Below are positions 44,719 through 55,345 of a stretch of 64,000 bases of DNA, one piece after another. A model generated the notes under the pieces. That model was given only the letters and a program-made list of their open reading frames with translations. It did not search any database and was not told the origin of the DNA. This DNA is from Alteromonas sp. KUL49 (GTDB lineage Bacteria > Pseudomonadota > Gammaproteobacteria > Enterobacterales > Alteromonadaceae). Numbering within the stretch: the first letter of the stretch is position 1; every line of letters begins with the position of its first letter. The position numbers were made by a program, and so were the translations under genes. The stretch covers positions 124,001 to 188,000 of the forward strand of contig NZ_BJKL01000001.1 in the NCBI RefSeq assembly GCF_006538345.1, written 5' to 3'.

Positions 44719-45716
44719 TATTCTATCTCTCCAAACTCGCGTTTTAGAATACTCACCCCATCACCTTGTACTACGTGAAACACGGTAGATAGCTTAAAGG
44801 TGGACTTATTGTAGCGGGTCTTTGTATGCAAAATAAAATGTTCTGTAGTCACGCCGAACCACTCTTGTTGGGTATTCGACAAATTCAGTGCTTGAACGGC
44901 AGGGTCGGTTAAAAAATCCTGTACATCGTCCCAGCCATCTTGAGGTCTATTACCGATAAGTTGGCTGGCTTGGGAAACATCAAGCCCAGTAAGACCTGCC
45001 AATAGTGCCACTCTGTCTTCTGTAATGGTATTAACATTGACTTTGAGTACGTCGCTGTCTGGAATGACACACACCAATGGCAGTATCTCATTGATCCATG
45101 CTGCGCTAACACCGTTAATTTGTCTCAACTCACTTTGAGAAGCGAGTAAACCATTGGCCGCAAGATAGGGGTGAACTCTCGACTCATATTCACTGTCTTC
45201 TCCACCATAGGGACGCATATTGTCGTCTTCATCCACCCAATCCGCTAAGCTATCGCGTACGGTCTCTGCGGTATAACTATCTATCTCTTCGATATTGGCG
45301 GCAAGCAACATATCGTGAAACGCATCCATCGCCAGCGAGTTATCTCTATTGTTAGCAGGTGGCCCTTGTAAAATAGCGTTTAAATTAAAGCAACTTTGAA
45401 GGTCTTCTAACTCCGCTTGGATCCCACCGCCATCTAAAGGGTAAGCAAAGGTTTGAGCCCAAGGTTGATCAAGGGAAATCTTTTCACCTTCCTCTTCAAT
45501 TAGGGTCTGAATTGACTTGCGCGCAAATGCCTCGGCCCCAAGGGCATACCAATAGGCTTGGTTGTTGTCTTTGATATTAATAGTACGCTGAACTTGTAAC
45601 TGTAATCGTCCAGCCATCTCGGTGGCGAGTATGGATACCAGTGCAACAATCAACAGTACAATAATGAGAGCGACACCTTGCTGACGTTGCATTCCCGACG
45701 ACATTTCGCGACGCAT
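44718..45716 (-). CDS. gspK: Type II secretion minor pseudopilin K
   Basis: A 332-residue minor pseudopilin that caps the pseudopilus tip. The type IV-pilin-like leader ends before 'GVALIIVLLIVALVSILATE', and, as usual for GspK, the residue at +5 of the mature protein is not Glu. A large alpha-helical insert and the calcium-binding region typical of K follow. The gene overlaps gspJ and gspL by one base each. Confidence 0.93.
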   Translation of the reverse strand: MRREMSSGMQRQQGVALIIVLLIVALVSILATEMAGRLQLQVQRTINIKDNNQAYWYALGAEAFARKSIQTLIEEEGEKISLDQPWAQTFAYPLDGGGIQAELEDLQSCFNLNAILQGPPANNRDNSLAMDAFHDMLLAANIEEIDSYTAETVRDSLADWVDEDDNMRPYGGEDSEYESRVHPYLAANGLLASQSELRQINGVSAAWINEILPLVCVIPDSDVLKVNVNTITEDRVALLAGLTGLDVSQASQLIGNRPQDGWDDVQDFLTDPAVQALNLSNTQQEWFGVTTEHFILHTKTRYNKSTFKLSTVFHVVQGDGVSILKREFGEIE

Positions 45717-46336
45717 TAAGCACCCCCGCTCAATGTAAATTCGCGGCGCAGAAGGCCAAAGTCGATACTGTCAATTTCAATGGCTACTGCTTGAGGAAGC
45801 TTGTTGCCCTGATAGCGTTCAACCCAGCTACCATGGTCGTCTTCGGTAATCGTTTTGTCTGGCTCTACAAACTCAACTTCAAAGCCCTCTACGTTTTCTA
45901 GTAGTACTCTTACGGTGGGTTCGTGACCCACAACGTTATCCACATAGTTGCTGTGAAGGCGTTCTAAGCGGTTTTCTTTTAGTCGGTAAACTACGTACTG
46001 TAAGGTACTTCTTGGGAGCATGTGTTGAGGGTTGTGCCAACCACCACGAACAAAGCCAAGGCCATCCCCTTCACTTTCACGGCTCCCCACATCGCCTCCA
46101 GCCATGACCACTTCTTGTACTTCACCTTCCACTCGAATGGCCCGAGGTACTGCTTGCTGAATATCGCGCTCGATAATGAGCATCGCCCGTTGTAATTGTT
46201 GAAGTTTATCGAATCGCTCTTCTGATAGCGTATTGCTGTCGATTACCGTTGTCATCATGGCTGTCGATGCAACGCCTATCAGCGTAAAAATAGCCATGGC
46301 GATAAGAATTTCGAGTAAGGTGAATCCCTTCTGCAT
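45716..46336 (-). CDS. gspJ: Type II secretion minor pseudopilin J
   Basis: A 206-residue minor pseudopilin. The prepilin cleavage motif is 'MQKGFTLLEILIAMAIFTLI', with Gly at -1 and Glu at +5, then a beta-rich periplasmic domain with the GspJ pattern 'RAMLIIERDIQQAVPRAIR'. It forms the tip complex with GspI and GspK. Start and stop share one base with each neighbour. Confidence 0.93.
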   Translation of the reverse strand: MQKGFTLLEILIAMAIFTLIGVASTAMMTTVIDSNTLSEERFDKLQQLQRAMLIIERDIQQAVPRAIRVEGEVQEVVMAGGDVGSRESEGDGLGFVRGGWHNPQHMLPRSTLQYVVYRLKENRLERLHSNYVDNVVGHEPTVRVLLENVEGFEVEFVEPDKTITEDDHGSWVERYQGNKLPQAVAIEIDSIDFGLLRREFTLSGGA

Positions 46337-46716
46337 CAGTTGTCACCCGGCTGTGCCATGAAGGTCGTTACTGAGGTAACGCTGCCATTATAGTTGGCGT
46401 CGAGCCCCACAGTTATGGTGACTGCACGTAAATCATTGTCGTTAGTTTTAGTCACAGTTTGCTGCCAGTACCAGGTGCGATCAGCGAACTCTGCAGAACC
46501 CTTCACATTGTTCTTCGGCGGCCATGGGGTATAGAGTTGGAGTTGATTTAGACGGTTATTCGCCACCCAGCTTGCCATTGTTACGTCTTCGATTTGACCG
46601 ACGCTGTTTAAGTGGTCACTTGCTGATTTGAGTATCGCGGTGCCAGCGAGTGCGAAAATGACGAGTGCAACCATAACCTCGATAAGCGTTAAGCCCTGTT
46701 GAGATTTATTCCCCAC
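46336..46716 (-). CDS. gspI: Type II secretion minor pseudopilin I
   Basis: A minor pseudopilin of 126 residues with cleavage motif 'QQGLTLIEVMVALVIFALAG' (Gly -1, Glu +5) and the typical 'ASWVANNRLNQLQLYTPWPP' region. The open frame begins with a TTG at 46731, but the GTG at 46716 has GAGG at a proper distance and gives a normal short leader, so I use it. It still overlaps the gspH end by 11 bp. Confidence 0.9.
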   Translation of the reverse strand: MGNKSQQGLTLIEVMVALVIFALAGTAILKSASDHLNSVGQIEDVTMASWVANNRLNQLQLYTPWPPKNNVKGSAEFADRTWYWQQTVTKTNDNDLRAVTITVGLDANYNGSVTSVTTFMAQPGDN

Positions 46717-47341
46717 TGTAAAGATCCTCAAGCGGGCCTAACAACTCCAATGGAGGCGCGTCTTTGTTGATAAGTGCGAAGTACACAGGGAACTCTTGTA
46801 CATCACCTTCAAACACGAAGTTCAAACTAAAAGGCGTGACCTCACCACTAGACATAATAAGAATTTGAGGGGGAGGAAGCTTTTTTTCCTCTTCGTTGCC
46901 TATTTCTACACCGTCTTCTGATACGCTCAGGGATTCATCAAATAGATCGCGGTCGAATAAGCGGTCTTCTACTTCCCAGGGTAAATCATCAATATTCAGT
47001 TCGAATGTAAATTGCTCAGGTAGCTCGTGTGGTTCAAAGATTTTCTCGCCACTGATGCGTTGCCATTCATTTTCTTCGTCTAACTGTACGAAGTAATAAC
47101 TCGCATCTTTTTGCTCAAATCGAATACCTAATTGTTGTTGATTGAGCACAGCAAAATCACTCGCCATAGTCACAATGACTTGTAAACGTTTGGCTTGATT
47201 CTTGAGCAGGTCTGATTGACTGACGCCAAACGCGTTGTACATCACATAGCCCGCAGCAATACCAATAAGCAGCAACACCAGCATGATTTCAAGCAAGGTG
47301 AAGCCTCTTACTGATGAGTGTGTACGTTTGCTGCGGTACAT
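46706..47341 (-). CDS. gspH: Type II secretion minor pseudopilin H
   Basis: A 211-residue minor pseudopilin. The prepilin motif is 'RGFTLLEIMLVLLLIGIAAG' (Gly -1, Glu +5). The periplasmic part carries an unusually acidic stretch of about 40 residues ('DRLFDRDLFDESLSVSEDGV' and onward) before the C-terminal strands. It starts 8 bp after the gspG stop. Confidence 0.9.
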   Translation of the reverse strand: MYRSKRTHSSVRGFTLLEIMLVLLLIGIAAGYVMYNAFGVSQSDLLKNQAKRLQVIVTMASDFAVLNQQQLGIRFEQKDASYYFVQLDEENEWQRISGEKIFEPHELPEQFTFELNIDDLPWEVEDRLFDRDLFDESLSVSEDGVEIGNEEEKKLPPPQILIMSSGEVTPFSLNFVFEGDVQEFPVYFALINKDAPPLELLGPLEDLYSGE

Positions 47342-47349
47342 GTTTGTGA

Positions 47350-47787
47350 TTAGTTCAAGTAATCGTTAACGTTCCAAGTACCAATATCGTCGTCGGTACC
47401 CGGTTCAAAGTCTGGGCCATTAGAGAAAATATCGATAGCGCCTAGCTCTCCCGGGCTAATCAATGTATACGGATTTCCCCAAGGGTCTTCAGGTAAACGC
47501 TTGATAAAGCCTTCATCAGGATAGTTACGAGGAATAGGATCCAGTGTTGGGATGTTCACTAATGCGTCTAATCCTTGTTCGGTTGTTGGGAAGCGATTAG
47601 TGCGCAGTTTGTACATTTCAAGCGCGCCTTCGAGCCTAACAATATCTGTGGCCGCCGCTTTGATTTGCGCTTCTTTTTGATTGTCGAGTACTGCAGGAGC
47701 CACCATTGACGCAATAATGCCAATGATCACAATCACTACCATAATTTCAATTAGGCTGAAGCCAGAGTGTCTAGATAAGGTCTTCAT
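47350..47787 (-). CDS. gspG: Type II secretion major pseudopilin G
   Basis: A 145-residue major pseudopilin that builds the periplasmic piston. The cleavage motif is 'SGFSLIEIMVVIVIIGIIAS' (Gly -1, Glu +5), the central 'LEGALEMYKLRTNRFPTTEQ' followed by GLDAL is near invariant in the family, and the C-terminal calcium loop ends 'GTDDDIGTWNVNDYLN'. It shares one base with gspF. Confidence 0.97.
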   Translation of the reverse strand: MKTLSRHSGFSLIEIMVVIVIIGIIASMVAPAVLDNQKEAQIKAAATDIVRLEGALEMYKLRTNRFPTTEQGLDALVNIPTLDPIPRNYPDEGFIKRLPEDPWGNPYTLISPGELGAIDIFSNGPDFEPGTDDDIGTWNVNDYLN

Positions 47788-49016
47788 TAGATATTTACCA
47801 TACTATTTAGTGCCAGAATTGGCTGTAAAATCGCCATTACAATAAACATAACTATGCCTGCCATAGTCACAATCAGTAATGGTTCGAATACTTTCAAAGA
47901 GATACCTACCAAGGCTTCAAATTCTCGGTCTTGGTTGTCGGCGGCACGAGCCAGCATTTGTTGTAACTCTCCTGATTTTTCACCCGACGCTATCATATGC
48001 ATCATCATAGGCGGAAAAATCTTAGTGTTATCAAGCGCAGCTCGTAAACTGCTCCCTTCTTTTACATTGACCGCAGCTTCGGCCACTTGTCTCTTAATAT
48101 GTTGATTTTCGAGTACATCACTCGAGATTCGCATCGCCTCAAGTAAAGGAACAGCACTAGCGTTGAGAATACTCAAGGTACGGGCGAAGCGTGCGGTATT
48201 TAAGCCGCGAGACACTTTGCCAATAATAGGTAGCGACAACAGTAGCCGATGATACTTGAGCTTCATGTGCTTCTGCTGCAGTAATCGCTGAAACACTACC
48301 AAAAGTGCGGCGAGTATCATGAGTAGCAATAAACCGTTGTTCTGCAGCCAATTACTGATAGAAATAAGGAATTGAGTCAGGGTTGGTAGATCTTGACCCA
48401 TGTGGTCAAACTGCCCAACAATTTTGGGTACCACTACGGTAAGTAGTAGAACCACAATACCCGTTGCAAAAAACAGCATTAACGACGGGTACACCATTGC
48501 TTGTATTATCTGGCTTCGGGTTTGCTGACGTCGCTCAGTGTAATCAGCTAAGCGCATGAGAACGGTATCTAAGTGCCCAGATTTTTCACCAGCGGCCACC
48601 ATTGCTCGGTACAAGTCATCAAATACACTGGGGAATTCTGCCATCGCATCGGCTAGCCCGTGCCCTTCAACCACTTTACTGCGCACGGCCATCATCATAT
48701 TTTTATGGCGTGGCTTTTCACTCTGCTCTGCAACAGCAAGCAAAGCTTCTTCTACAGGTAGTGCCGATTCTACTAGCGTAGCTAATTGGCGAGTGAGTAA
48801 TGCTAAATCAGAAGCAGAGATACGAGGTTTGAATAACGTAAATCCAGAAGACTTTTTGCTACCTTCACTACTTCGCTCAGCGACCTGATTAACCTCTAAT
48901 GGTATCAGGCCCTTCTCACGCAGTTGTTGGCGCACCTGGCGGGCATTGTCACCTTCAAGTACGCCATTAGTATTGCGACCGCGAGCATTTACGGCTTTAT
49001 AAGCAAAGGCCGCCAT
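47787..49016 (-). CDS. gspF: Type II secretion platform protein F
   Basis: A 409-residue polytopic inner-membrane protein with two GspF domains of about 120 residues each and three membrane helices (about residues 175-200, 225-243 and 378-400). The start 'MAAFAYKAVNARGRNTNGVL' followed by EGDNARQ and the motif 'ALLTRQLATLVESALPVEEA' are diagnostic. One base separates it from the gspE stop. Confidence 0.96.
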   Translation of the reverse strand: MAAFAYKAVNARGRNTNGVLEGDNARQVRQQLREKGLIPLEVNQVAERSSEGSKKSSGFTLFKPRISASDLALLTRQLATLVESALPVEEALLAVAEQSEKPRHKNMMMAVRSKVVEGHGLADAMAEFPSVFDDLYRAMVAAGEKSGHLDTVLMRLADYTERRQQTRSQIIQAMVYPSLMLFFATGIVVLLLTVVVPKIVGQFDHMGQDLPTLTQFLISISNWLQNNGLLLLMILAALLVVFQRLLQQKHMKLKYHRLLLSLPIIGKVSRGLNTARFARTLSILNASAVPLLEAMRISSDVLENQHIKRQVAEAAVNVKEGSSLRAALDNTKIFPPMMMHMIASGEKSGELQQMLARAADNQDREFEALVGISLKVFEPLLIVTMAGIVMFIVMAILQPILALNSMVNI

Positions 49017-49017
49017 A

Positions 49018-50559
49018 TTAGTCTTCCCTTGTTACACGAAGCACTTCTTCGAGCGCTGTCACGCCTTCAAGTACCTTGTTACAGCCGTCTTCTCGTATAC
49101 TTGGTGTAGTCTTGCGAATGTACTTCTCAATGGCTTGTTCACCTTGACCTTCGTGCATCATTTCTCGTACTTGCTCGTCTACAATAAGCAATTCATGGAT
49201 GCCTGTACGACCACGATAACCGGTATGATTACAGTTACTGCAACTTCCTGGCGAATAAATCGTGGTATTTTTCGGGTCGTTAATCCCTAAAATTTCAGCT
49301 TCTTGCGGTGTAGGTGTGTGGGCGACTTTACAGTCGTTACACAACGTACGAACCAAACGCTGTGACAATACTGCAAGTAGACTTGATGACAGTAAGAAGG
49401 GCTCAATACCCATGTCTTCCAGTCGAGTAATTGCGCCAGCAGCAGTATTGGTATGCAGTGTTGATAACACTAAGTGACCAGTTAAACTGGCCTGAACTGC
49501 TATTTGCGCCGTTTCAATATCACGAATCTCACCGACCATTACCACATCAGGATCCTGACGAAGTATGGCCCTCAATCCGCGAGCAAATGTCATGTCTACT
49601 CTAGGATTGACTTGTGTTTGACCGATACCGGGCAAGTCGAATTCAATAGGATCTTCTACGGTGAGGATATTGCGGTCACGAGAGTTAATTTCCGTAAGGC
49701 CTGCATACAAGGTGGTGCTTTTACCTGACCCTGTTGGACCGGTCACCAAGATAATGCCGTGGGGCTTACGAATAAGCGAAGAAAAGTGTTCGCGGTTATG
49801 CCCTGTCATTCCCAGGTCTTCAAGGTTTAGTCGAGCATTGTTCTTGTCTAGAAGACGCAATACAACACGCTCACCGTGACTCGAAGGCATGGTAGACACA
49901 CGCACGTCAACGGCTCGGCCTGCGATACGTAAGGTAATTCGACCGTCTTGCGGGACCCGCTTTTCAGCAATATCCAGCTTGGCCATTACTTTAATACGCG
50001 ACACCAACATAGAAGACAGTTTGCGGTTAGGGCGTAATATCTCACGTAAAACACCGTCTACGCGAAAGCGCACAACGAGCTGATTTTCGAAGGTTTCAAT
50101 GTGGATGTCTGACGCGCCTTCTTTGATCGCCTCACCAAGCATGGCGTTAATGAGCTTGATGATGGGGGCATCGTCTTCGCTGTCGAGGAGATCTTCGGTG
50201 TCGGGTAAATCTTCGGCTAACGCAAACAAATCACTCTCGTTGCCTAAGTCTTCCATCAACTGTTTTGCGGCTGAACTATCTCGCTGGAAAGCATCAGTGA
50301 GAAGCGTTTCAAAATCGTCCACCGGAATGGTTTGGGGGACGAAAGGCGCGCCTAAAAAGCGACGCACTTCTGCAAACACCGCTACCGGAGTCTCTTCGGT
50401 GAAGTATAACTTTGCCGGCGTCTGCTCAGTATCTAGTAAGACTTGATTGCGTTTAGCGAAACTAAACGACAGCTGATTGCTGCCGGCTGATTGTTCTTCC
50501 AGCGTTTCTGCTTCTGCTTCAATGGCGTCTGCTTGAGCCTGTATACTCGAATCAGTCAT
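49018..50559 (-). CDS. gspE: Type II secretion ATPase E
   Basis: A cytosolic hexameric ATPase of 513 residues. It has an N-terminal domain that docks on GspL, then Walker A '[18 protein letters not shown]', the Asp box, and Walker B '[19 protein letters not shown]'. A four-cysteine zinc element ('TLCNDCK' and '[20 protein letters not shown]') is characteristic of GspE. The start is the ATG at 50559, overlapping the gspD stop by 8 bp, with AAGG upstream; a TTG at 50574 is less likely. Confidence 0.96.
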   Translation of the reverse strand: MTDSSIQAQADAIEAEAETLEEQSAGSNQLSFSFAKRNQVLLDTEQTPAKLYFTEETPVAVFAEVRRFLGAPFVPQTIPVDDFETLLTDAFQRDSSAAKQLMEDLGNESDLFALAEDLPDTEDLLDSEDDAPIIKLINAMLGEAIKEGASDIHIETFENQLVVRFRVDGVLREILRPNRKLSSMLVSRIKVMAKLDIAEKRVPQDGRITLRIAGRAVDVRVSTMPSSHGERVVLRLLDKNNARLNLEDLGMTGHNREHFSSLIRKPHGIILVTGPTGSGKSTTLYAGLTEINSRDRNILTVEDPIEFDLPGIGQTQVNPRVDMTFARGLRAILRQDPDVVMVGEIRDIETAQIAVQASLTGHLVLSTLHTNTAAGAITRLEDMGIEPFLLSSSLLAVLSQRLVRTLCNDCKVAHTPTPQEAEILGINDPKNTTIYSPGSCSNCNHTGYRGRTGIHELLIVDEQVREMMHEGQGEQAIEKYIRKTTPSIREDGCNKVLEGVTALEEVLRVTRED

Positions 50560-52591
50560 TGTCACCTTGCTCAAGCTGGTCGCGTTCCATCAAGTATTCT
50601 TCAAACGAAGGCGGCAAACTCAACGCATCATCCCACGCTGGCATGGCTGGCGTTTCAGCATTTGGCATAAGCGATACACCATCTTGCTGTCGCTGTAGCT
50701 GCAACGCGCGCATGTAATTATATTTGCGATGGCTAATAGAATTCATGGTCGCAGCATCACGCACAATCGTAGGGCGTAAAAATACCATTAAGTTACGTTT
50801 GCGCTGGCTCGTCGACGTGGTCTTAAATAGGTGACCAATCAATGGCAAATCGCCGAGTAGAGGGACTTTAGATACGCTCTCTTGAACGTCTTCATCGATT
50901 AGTCCACCAAGTACAATCGTGCCGCCATCATCAACGATAACTGTGGTTTTTATTTCGCGTTTATTAATTGAAATATCTACAGCAGTAGCACCGCTGACGC
51001 TTGATACTTCTTGCTCAATAAGAAGTTGTACCGCGTCGCCTTCGTTAATTTGCGGGGTGACCTTAAGCTTGATACCTACTTCTTGACGATCAACGGTTTG
51101 GAAAGGGTTGGAGTTATTAGCACCTGTGGTCGTACCGGTAATAATAGGAACTTCTTGACCAACGATGAAGAAAGCTTCTTCGTTATCCATTGTAGTAAGG
51201 TGGGGAGTTGCAAGAATATTCGAATTCGTATCGTTACTTACTGCTTGAACCACTGCACCCCAACCGTCTTCGATTATACCAGCGATCATGCCGTTGGCAC
51301 CGCCAAGTAGTGACGCCAGTGAAGTTAAGTTACCTTCGATAGTGTCAACGGTCTCAACGGCATTGCCGTTATCTGTGGTAGTGGTTACGGTAACTTCTCT
51401 ATCTTCCGCTTCGCGCAGTGCAACACCTAGTGAGCCTACTGGAATAACACCGTTGTTAAATTGGGTACCGCCGCCTTCTTCTGAGATCCACTGAACACCC
51501 AAAGTGGTGCCGTCGCCCTCAAACACTTCAACAATAACTGCTTCAACCTGTACCTGCGCGCGACGAACGTCCAGTTGACGTACCACTTCTTCAAGTGAAC
51601 GCATCATGTCAGGCTCGGCAGTTATTACCAAGGCATTAGAATCTTCATGTGCGTCAATACTCACTTCTCGGTTTGCACCTCGGCTAGAAGTACTTGAGCT
51701 TTGTTCTTCGGCTTGAATACTCGCAGAAACGCCCTGAAGTACTTGCACTAATTCATCTGCTTGGGCGTAGTTTAAGAACATTACCCGTGTATTACCGCTA
51801 GTTTCTAGTTCTTGATCCATTCGTTGGATAAGATTAACCAAGCGTTGACGAGCTTTAATATCGCCACTGACGATAACTGAGTTGGTTCTGTCGTCGGCAA
51901 CAACACGTGGGTCAGACTTAACTCCTGTGTTTGCTTTGCCTTGAGACTTATTAATACTCTCGATAATACGCACCATTTCAGAAGCAGATGCAAAGCGCAG
52001 CTTAACAATTTCCACTTCTTCATCACCGGCTTGGTCGACCCGTTCGATAATTTCTACAAGACGGTTTACCACAGCAGCTCGACCGGTAAGCATCATTACA
52101 TTTGATGGGTCATGGCTAACTACGTTACCACCGCCAGCTTGGTCATTTAGCTGACGTAAAATAGGCGCTAGCTCTCGAACAGGAACATTGTAGACAGGTA
52201 CAACACGAGTGATCATTTCGTCGCCGTCTCGCGCTGAACCTTCCACTACAGGAATGTTGGAAGTTTTGGCATCTTTAGAACGCACTACTTTCAAGATACC
52301 ACTCGGCATTTCTACCACAGCATAATCGTATACTTGGAGCACGTTCAGGAAGAACTGATAGTACTGTTCTTCATCGAGCATATCGTAGCTACGAACGCTG
52401 ATTTTACCGCGCACATTCGGGTCGACAATAATTGTGCGCTCAAGGTTCTTGCTCACAATATTGATGAATTCGTTAATGTCAGTGTCTTTGAAGTTAGGCA
52501 TATACTCTGCTGCAGTTGCAGATACACAGAGCACTGCGCCGCAAAGTGCGGAACCTAAGCGCGCTAACATTTTCTGGCTGGTTCGCCTCAT
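50552..52591 (-). CDS. gspD: Type II secretion outer-membrane secretin D
   Basis: A 679-residue secretin that forms the outer-membrane channel. A signal peptide ends near residue 28 ('SATAA'), periplasmic N0-N3 domains follow ('[20 protein letters not shown]' is N0), and the C-terminal secretin core has '[18 protein letters not shown]' and '[12 protein letters not shown]'. Ser/Asn-rich stretches separate the modules. No pilotin gene (gspS) was found in the window. Confidence 0.96.
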   Translation of the reverse strand: MRRTSQKMLARLGSALCGAVLCVSATAAEYMPNFKDTDINEFINIVSKNLERTIIVDPNVRGKISVRSYDMLDEEQYYQFFLNVLQVYDYAVVEMPSGILKVVRSKDAKTSNIPVVEGSARDGDEMITRVVPVYNVPVRELAPILRQLNDQAGGGNVVSHDPSNVMMLTGRAAVVNRLVEIIERVDQAGDEEVEIVKLRFASASEMVRIIESINKSQGKANTGVKSDPRVVADDRTNSVIVSGDIKARQRLVNLIQRMDQELETSGNTRVMFLNYAQADELVQVLQGVSASIQAEEQSSSTSSRGANREVSIDAHEDSNALVITAEPDMMRSLEEVVRQLDVRRAQVQVEAVIVEVFEGDGTTLGVQWISEEGGGTQFNNGVIPVGSLGVALREAEDREVTVTTTTDNGNAVETVDTIEGNLTSLASLLGGANGMIAGIIEDGWGAVVQAVSNDTNSNILATPHLTTMDNEEAFFIVGQEVPIITGTTTGANNSNPFQTVDRQEVGIKLKVTPQINEGDAVQLLIEQEVSSVSGATAVDISINKREIKTTVIVDDGGTIVLGGLIDEDVQESVSKVPLLGDLPLIGHLFKTTSTSQRKRNLMVFLRPTIVRDAATMNSISHRKYNYMRALQLQRQQDGVSLMPNAETPAMPAWDDALSLPPSFEEYLMERDQLEQGDND

Positions 52592-52612
52592 ATTTCTGTC
52601 TTCCTTTGGTGC

Positions 52613-53563
52613 TTATTCGTTTGTCGGCTGCGGTAAGTCTAGTGAAATGGTGGTTTCACTGCCGTCGCGAATGACGGTCAAATCTAGACTTTCAGCACTG
52701 CGCAATTCCGACAATGCTTCACTCGCCTGTTGTTGGTCGGTGAGATCTAGCCCATTAATCGCTGAAACAACATCTCCTGCTTTTAGCCCAGCAGACCTGA
52801 ATAACGCAGGTGTACTTCCCGGGCTTACCTGATAGCCCACAAGTCGGCCGTTTTCGGTTTTTGGAGATATTGAGATGAAATCGGTAAAACTCGCTGGTCG
52901 AGAACGAAGTTCAGCGGTGGCTCTTTGCGCTTCTTGGCTTAGCGTTCTTCGTTGCGTGGGGCCGCTCGAAGGGCGACGAGCATCCGGTCTAATGTTTGCT
53001 GAACGTGGCACAGACCTTGTTGCAGGTTGAGGCGCCGTATTATAATCAACACCATCTAGCATGAGTGCTTCGTTTCTGATGCCATTTTTGATGATGACCC
53101 GGTCGCTAAATACTTGTTGAAGTGTGGCATTAGTGCCTTCGATTTTTTCACCTAAACCATATACTAGCTGGGTACCACTATTTTCTATAATAGCAGTAGC
53201 TGCCGAGGGATCTGAGCTTGTAACTACGCCAGTTAAGGTAAGGTTTAAACGGGTTTCAGGTGCATCTGACACTGGGGTTGTGTCAACCACTGGTGGCGCA
53301 GCTTGTGCATCACCAAATAAATTTAACGCTTGTATTTTCGCAATATTGACCCCACTTTGGGCAGTCGAAGGGCGAGATGGTTGAGCGCCTTGAGAAGAGC
53401 GAGTTGCAGTGAGCTGCGGTTCTGGCGCAATACGCCACAAAAGCTCCGCAGCAAAGGCAATGAGATACAAGCTCAAAAGCACCACAATAAGCGTATGCAG
53501 TTGTTTTTGGTGCTGGGTTACGTAGGTAACCAAGGAGTGAGTGTTTAGTTTATCGAAAGTCAT
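52613..53563 (-). CDS. gspC: Type II secretion protein C
   Basis: A 316-residue bitopic inner-membrane protein that links the platform to the secretin. One membrane helix lies at about residues 23-43, the HR domain at about 100-170 ('LNLTLTGVVTSSDPSAATAI' and 'QLVYGLGEKI'), then a disordered linker and a C-terminal PDZ domain ('GSTPALFRSAGLKAGDVVSA'). It is the first gene of the gspC-N operon, which is divergent from hslR with 129 bp between them. Confidence 0.94.
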   Translation of the reverse strand: MTFDKLNTHSLVTYVTQHQKQLHTLIVVLLSLYLIAFAAELLWRIAPEPQLTATRSSQGAQPSRPSTAQSGVNIAKIQALNLFGDAQAAPPVVDTTPVSDAPETRLNLTLTGVVTSSDPSAATAIIENSGTQLVYGLGEKIEGTNATLQQVFSDRVIIKNGIRNEALMLDGVDYNTAPQPATRSVPRSANIRPDARRPSSGPTQRRTLSQEAQRATAELRSRPASFTDFISISPKTENGRLVGYQVSPGSTPALFRSAGLKAGDVVSAINGLDLTDQQQASEALSELRSAESLDLTVIRDGSETTISLDLPQPTNE

Positions 53564-53692
53564 GCCGCCACTGATGGTACTTGCTTTTATTATAATTGAA
53601 AAATTTAGGTTAACCGCGCTTTAGCCAACCCATAATAGCCTAGTCAAGGCGGGGGTCTCAACACTAAAGCCACACCATTACGAAATTATTAC

Positions 53693-54097
53693 ATGGGTCA
53701 ACAGCAAACCGACAATACAACACAAAATGTGAGGCTAGACAAGTGGCTATGGGCTGCTCGCCTATTTAAAACTCGTTCAATTGCACGGGAAATGGTGCAG
53801 GCAGGCAAAGTGCACTACAACGGCCAACGCGCGAAACCCGGTAAACATGTAGAGCTAGGTGCTATGCTAAAAGTTCCCGCAGGCTGGGACATTCGAGAAA
53901 TTTGTGTGCTGGGGTTAAGCGAAAAGCGGTTGAGCGCTCCACTGGCGCAGCAGTTGTATGAAGAAACTCAAGAGAGCATACAACAACGTGAAGACAACCA
54001 AGCGGCAAGGAAAGTGAACGCATTTCATAGCCCAAGACCAGAACAGCGACCTGATAAAAAACAGCGTCGTCAGATTATTAAATTTAAGCAACAGTAG
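53693..54097 (+). CDS. hslR: Heat shock protein 15 (S4 RNA-binding)
   Basis: A 134-residue cytosolic RNA-binding protein that recognises 50S subunits carrying stalled nascent chains. The S4 domain reads 'VRLDKWLWAARLFKTRSIAR' followed by EMVQAGKVHYNG, close to E. coli HslR, with a basic tail. It lies 39 bp before hslO, the same pairing as in E. coli, where both are heat induced. Confidence 0.94.
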   Translation: MGQQQTDNTTQNVRLDKWLWAARLFKTRSIAREMVQAGKVHYNGQRAKPGKHVELGAMLKVPAGWDIREICVLGLSEKRLSAPLAQQLYEETQESIQQREDNQAARKVNAFHSPRPEQRPDKKQRRQIIKFKQQ

Positions 54098-54136
54098 TAG
54101 TGTTGCTGTGTACGAGCAAACATTGGGGCAGTATTA

Positions 54137-55036
54137 ATGAGTACGTTTGATCAATTACATCGATTTCTATTTTCCAAAGCCAACGTGCGTGGGGAGTTAG
54201 TAAGACTGAATGAAAGTCTCAATCACATAGTGCATAGCTATGAATACCCTGTGCAAATCCAGCGCTTACTAAGTGAAATGGCTGCAGCTACATCATTACT
54301 TACTGCAACACTTAAATTTGAAGGTGAAATCGGATTGCAAATACAAAGCAAAGGGCCGGTGAGCTATGCGGTAATCAATGCCACTCACAATCAAACCTTG
54401 CGCGGCGTTGCGCGTTGGGATGAATCCTTGCCAAGTTTGCCAGAGGCGTTTTCTGATTTGCTTAAAGAAGCAGTACTCGTTATTACAATTACTCCTGAAG
54501 AAGGTGAGCGTTATCAGGGCGTGGTAGCTCTCGATAAACCGTCGTTGGCTGAATGTCTTGAAGCTTACTTTGAGCAATCAGAGCAATTGGCGACGCAAAT
54601 TCGCTTGATGACAGATCTTCAGCAGGTCGAGAATACTAAGGCGGCAGGCATACTTATCCAAGTGCTACCCACTAGTGCTGAAGCAACGGACAAGGCTAAT
54701 ACCGGTGAATTTGAGCATATCGGCACACTGACCGAAACGCTGACTGAAGAAGAAATGTTCAATCTGCCTGTTGATGACATTTTGTATCGCCTTTATCACC
54801 AAGAAGAAGTTGAAGTGTACCCAGCACAATCTGTCACTTTTTCCTGTTCATGTAGTCGGGAGCGTAGCGCTGAAGCATTAAAAAATGTAGAAAAAGCGGA
54901 GTTACTTTCGATTATCGCTGAAGAGGGCGCAATTAAGATGAATTGCCAGTATTGCCACGCTGAATATCGCTTCGATAGCATAGATGTTGAGGCGATTCAC
55001 AGTGGTAATCACGTCGCTTCAACTACCAACCAATAA
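54137..55036 (+). CDS. hslO: Redox-regulated chaperone Hsp33
   Basis: A 299-residue holdase activated by oxidation. The N-terminal substrate-binding domain is followed by the zinc-binding redox switch: 'TFSCSCSRERS' supplies the CxC and 'MNCQYCHAEYRF' the CxxC, the four cysteines that lose zinc on oxidation or unfolding. 'AAATSLLTATLKFEGEIGLQ' is a family signature. It is cotranscribed with hslR. Confidence 0.95.
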   Translation: MSTFDQLHRFLFSKANVRGELVRLNESLNHIVHSYEYPVQIQRLLSEMAAATSLLTATLKFEGEIGLQIQSKGPVSYAVINATHNQTLRGVARWDESLPSLPEAFSDLLKEAVLVITITPEEGERYQGVVALDKPSLAECLEAYFEQSEQLATQIRLMTDLQQVENTKAAGILIQVLPTSAEATDKANTGEFEHIGTLTETLTEEEMFNLPVDDILYRLYHQEEVEVYPAQSVTFSCSCSRERSAEALKNVEKAELLSIIAEEGAIKMNCQYCHAEYRFDSIDVEAIHSGNHVASTTNQ

Positions 55037-55345
55037 AAGAAAAAACTTTTTTAATTATTTTCGGTGGGCGTTTAGATGAAAAAATACTTCATTTAGCGCC
55101 TATTTGTATTAAACGCCTATTTCTTCCTATCTCTCGTAATCTGCTCTGTAGAACTACCTATTCTGTAGTTGCCTAAATTCTTCGTGTCAATTTCTGTAAT
55201 TTTATTACGAAATTAATGAAAATTTTGTTTGATTTATAGTCGATATGTGTCAGCTAAATGATGATTGGCCCTTATTTACTTTAGACTTAAGTCAATGTTA
55301 GTTTTCTGAAAGTTATGTTGAAATATTTCTTAGAGGGTTCTGGGT
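55037..55345 (+). promoter_or_regulatory. Gene-free hslO-pckA region with a HexR-like operator
   Basis: The 309 bp are AT-rich and hold no plausible gene. At 55195-55209, TGTAATTTTATTACG matches the HexR operator type (TGTAATTWWATTACA, from memory) at 14 of 15 positions and sits in a longer dyad with AATTTC/GAAATT arms (55189-55214). HexR controls central carbon genes, including pckA, in Shewanella and relatives. A possible -10, TATAGT, is at 55235-55240. A weaker dyad, AACTAC / GTAGTT, occurs at 55152-55170. Confidence 0.6.

Noticed and set aside
50099-50446. 115-codon frame on the + strand within gspE
   Set aside because: Antisense shadow of a well-conserved ATPase gene; composition mirrors the real frame.
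55035-55056. A-run followed by T-run after hslO
   Set aside because: No GC stem, so it is not a proper intrinsic terminator.
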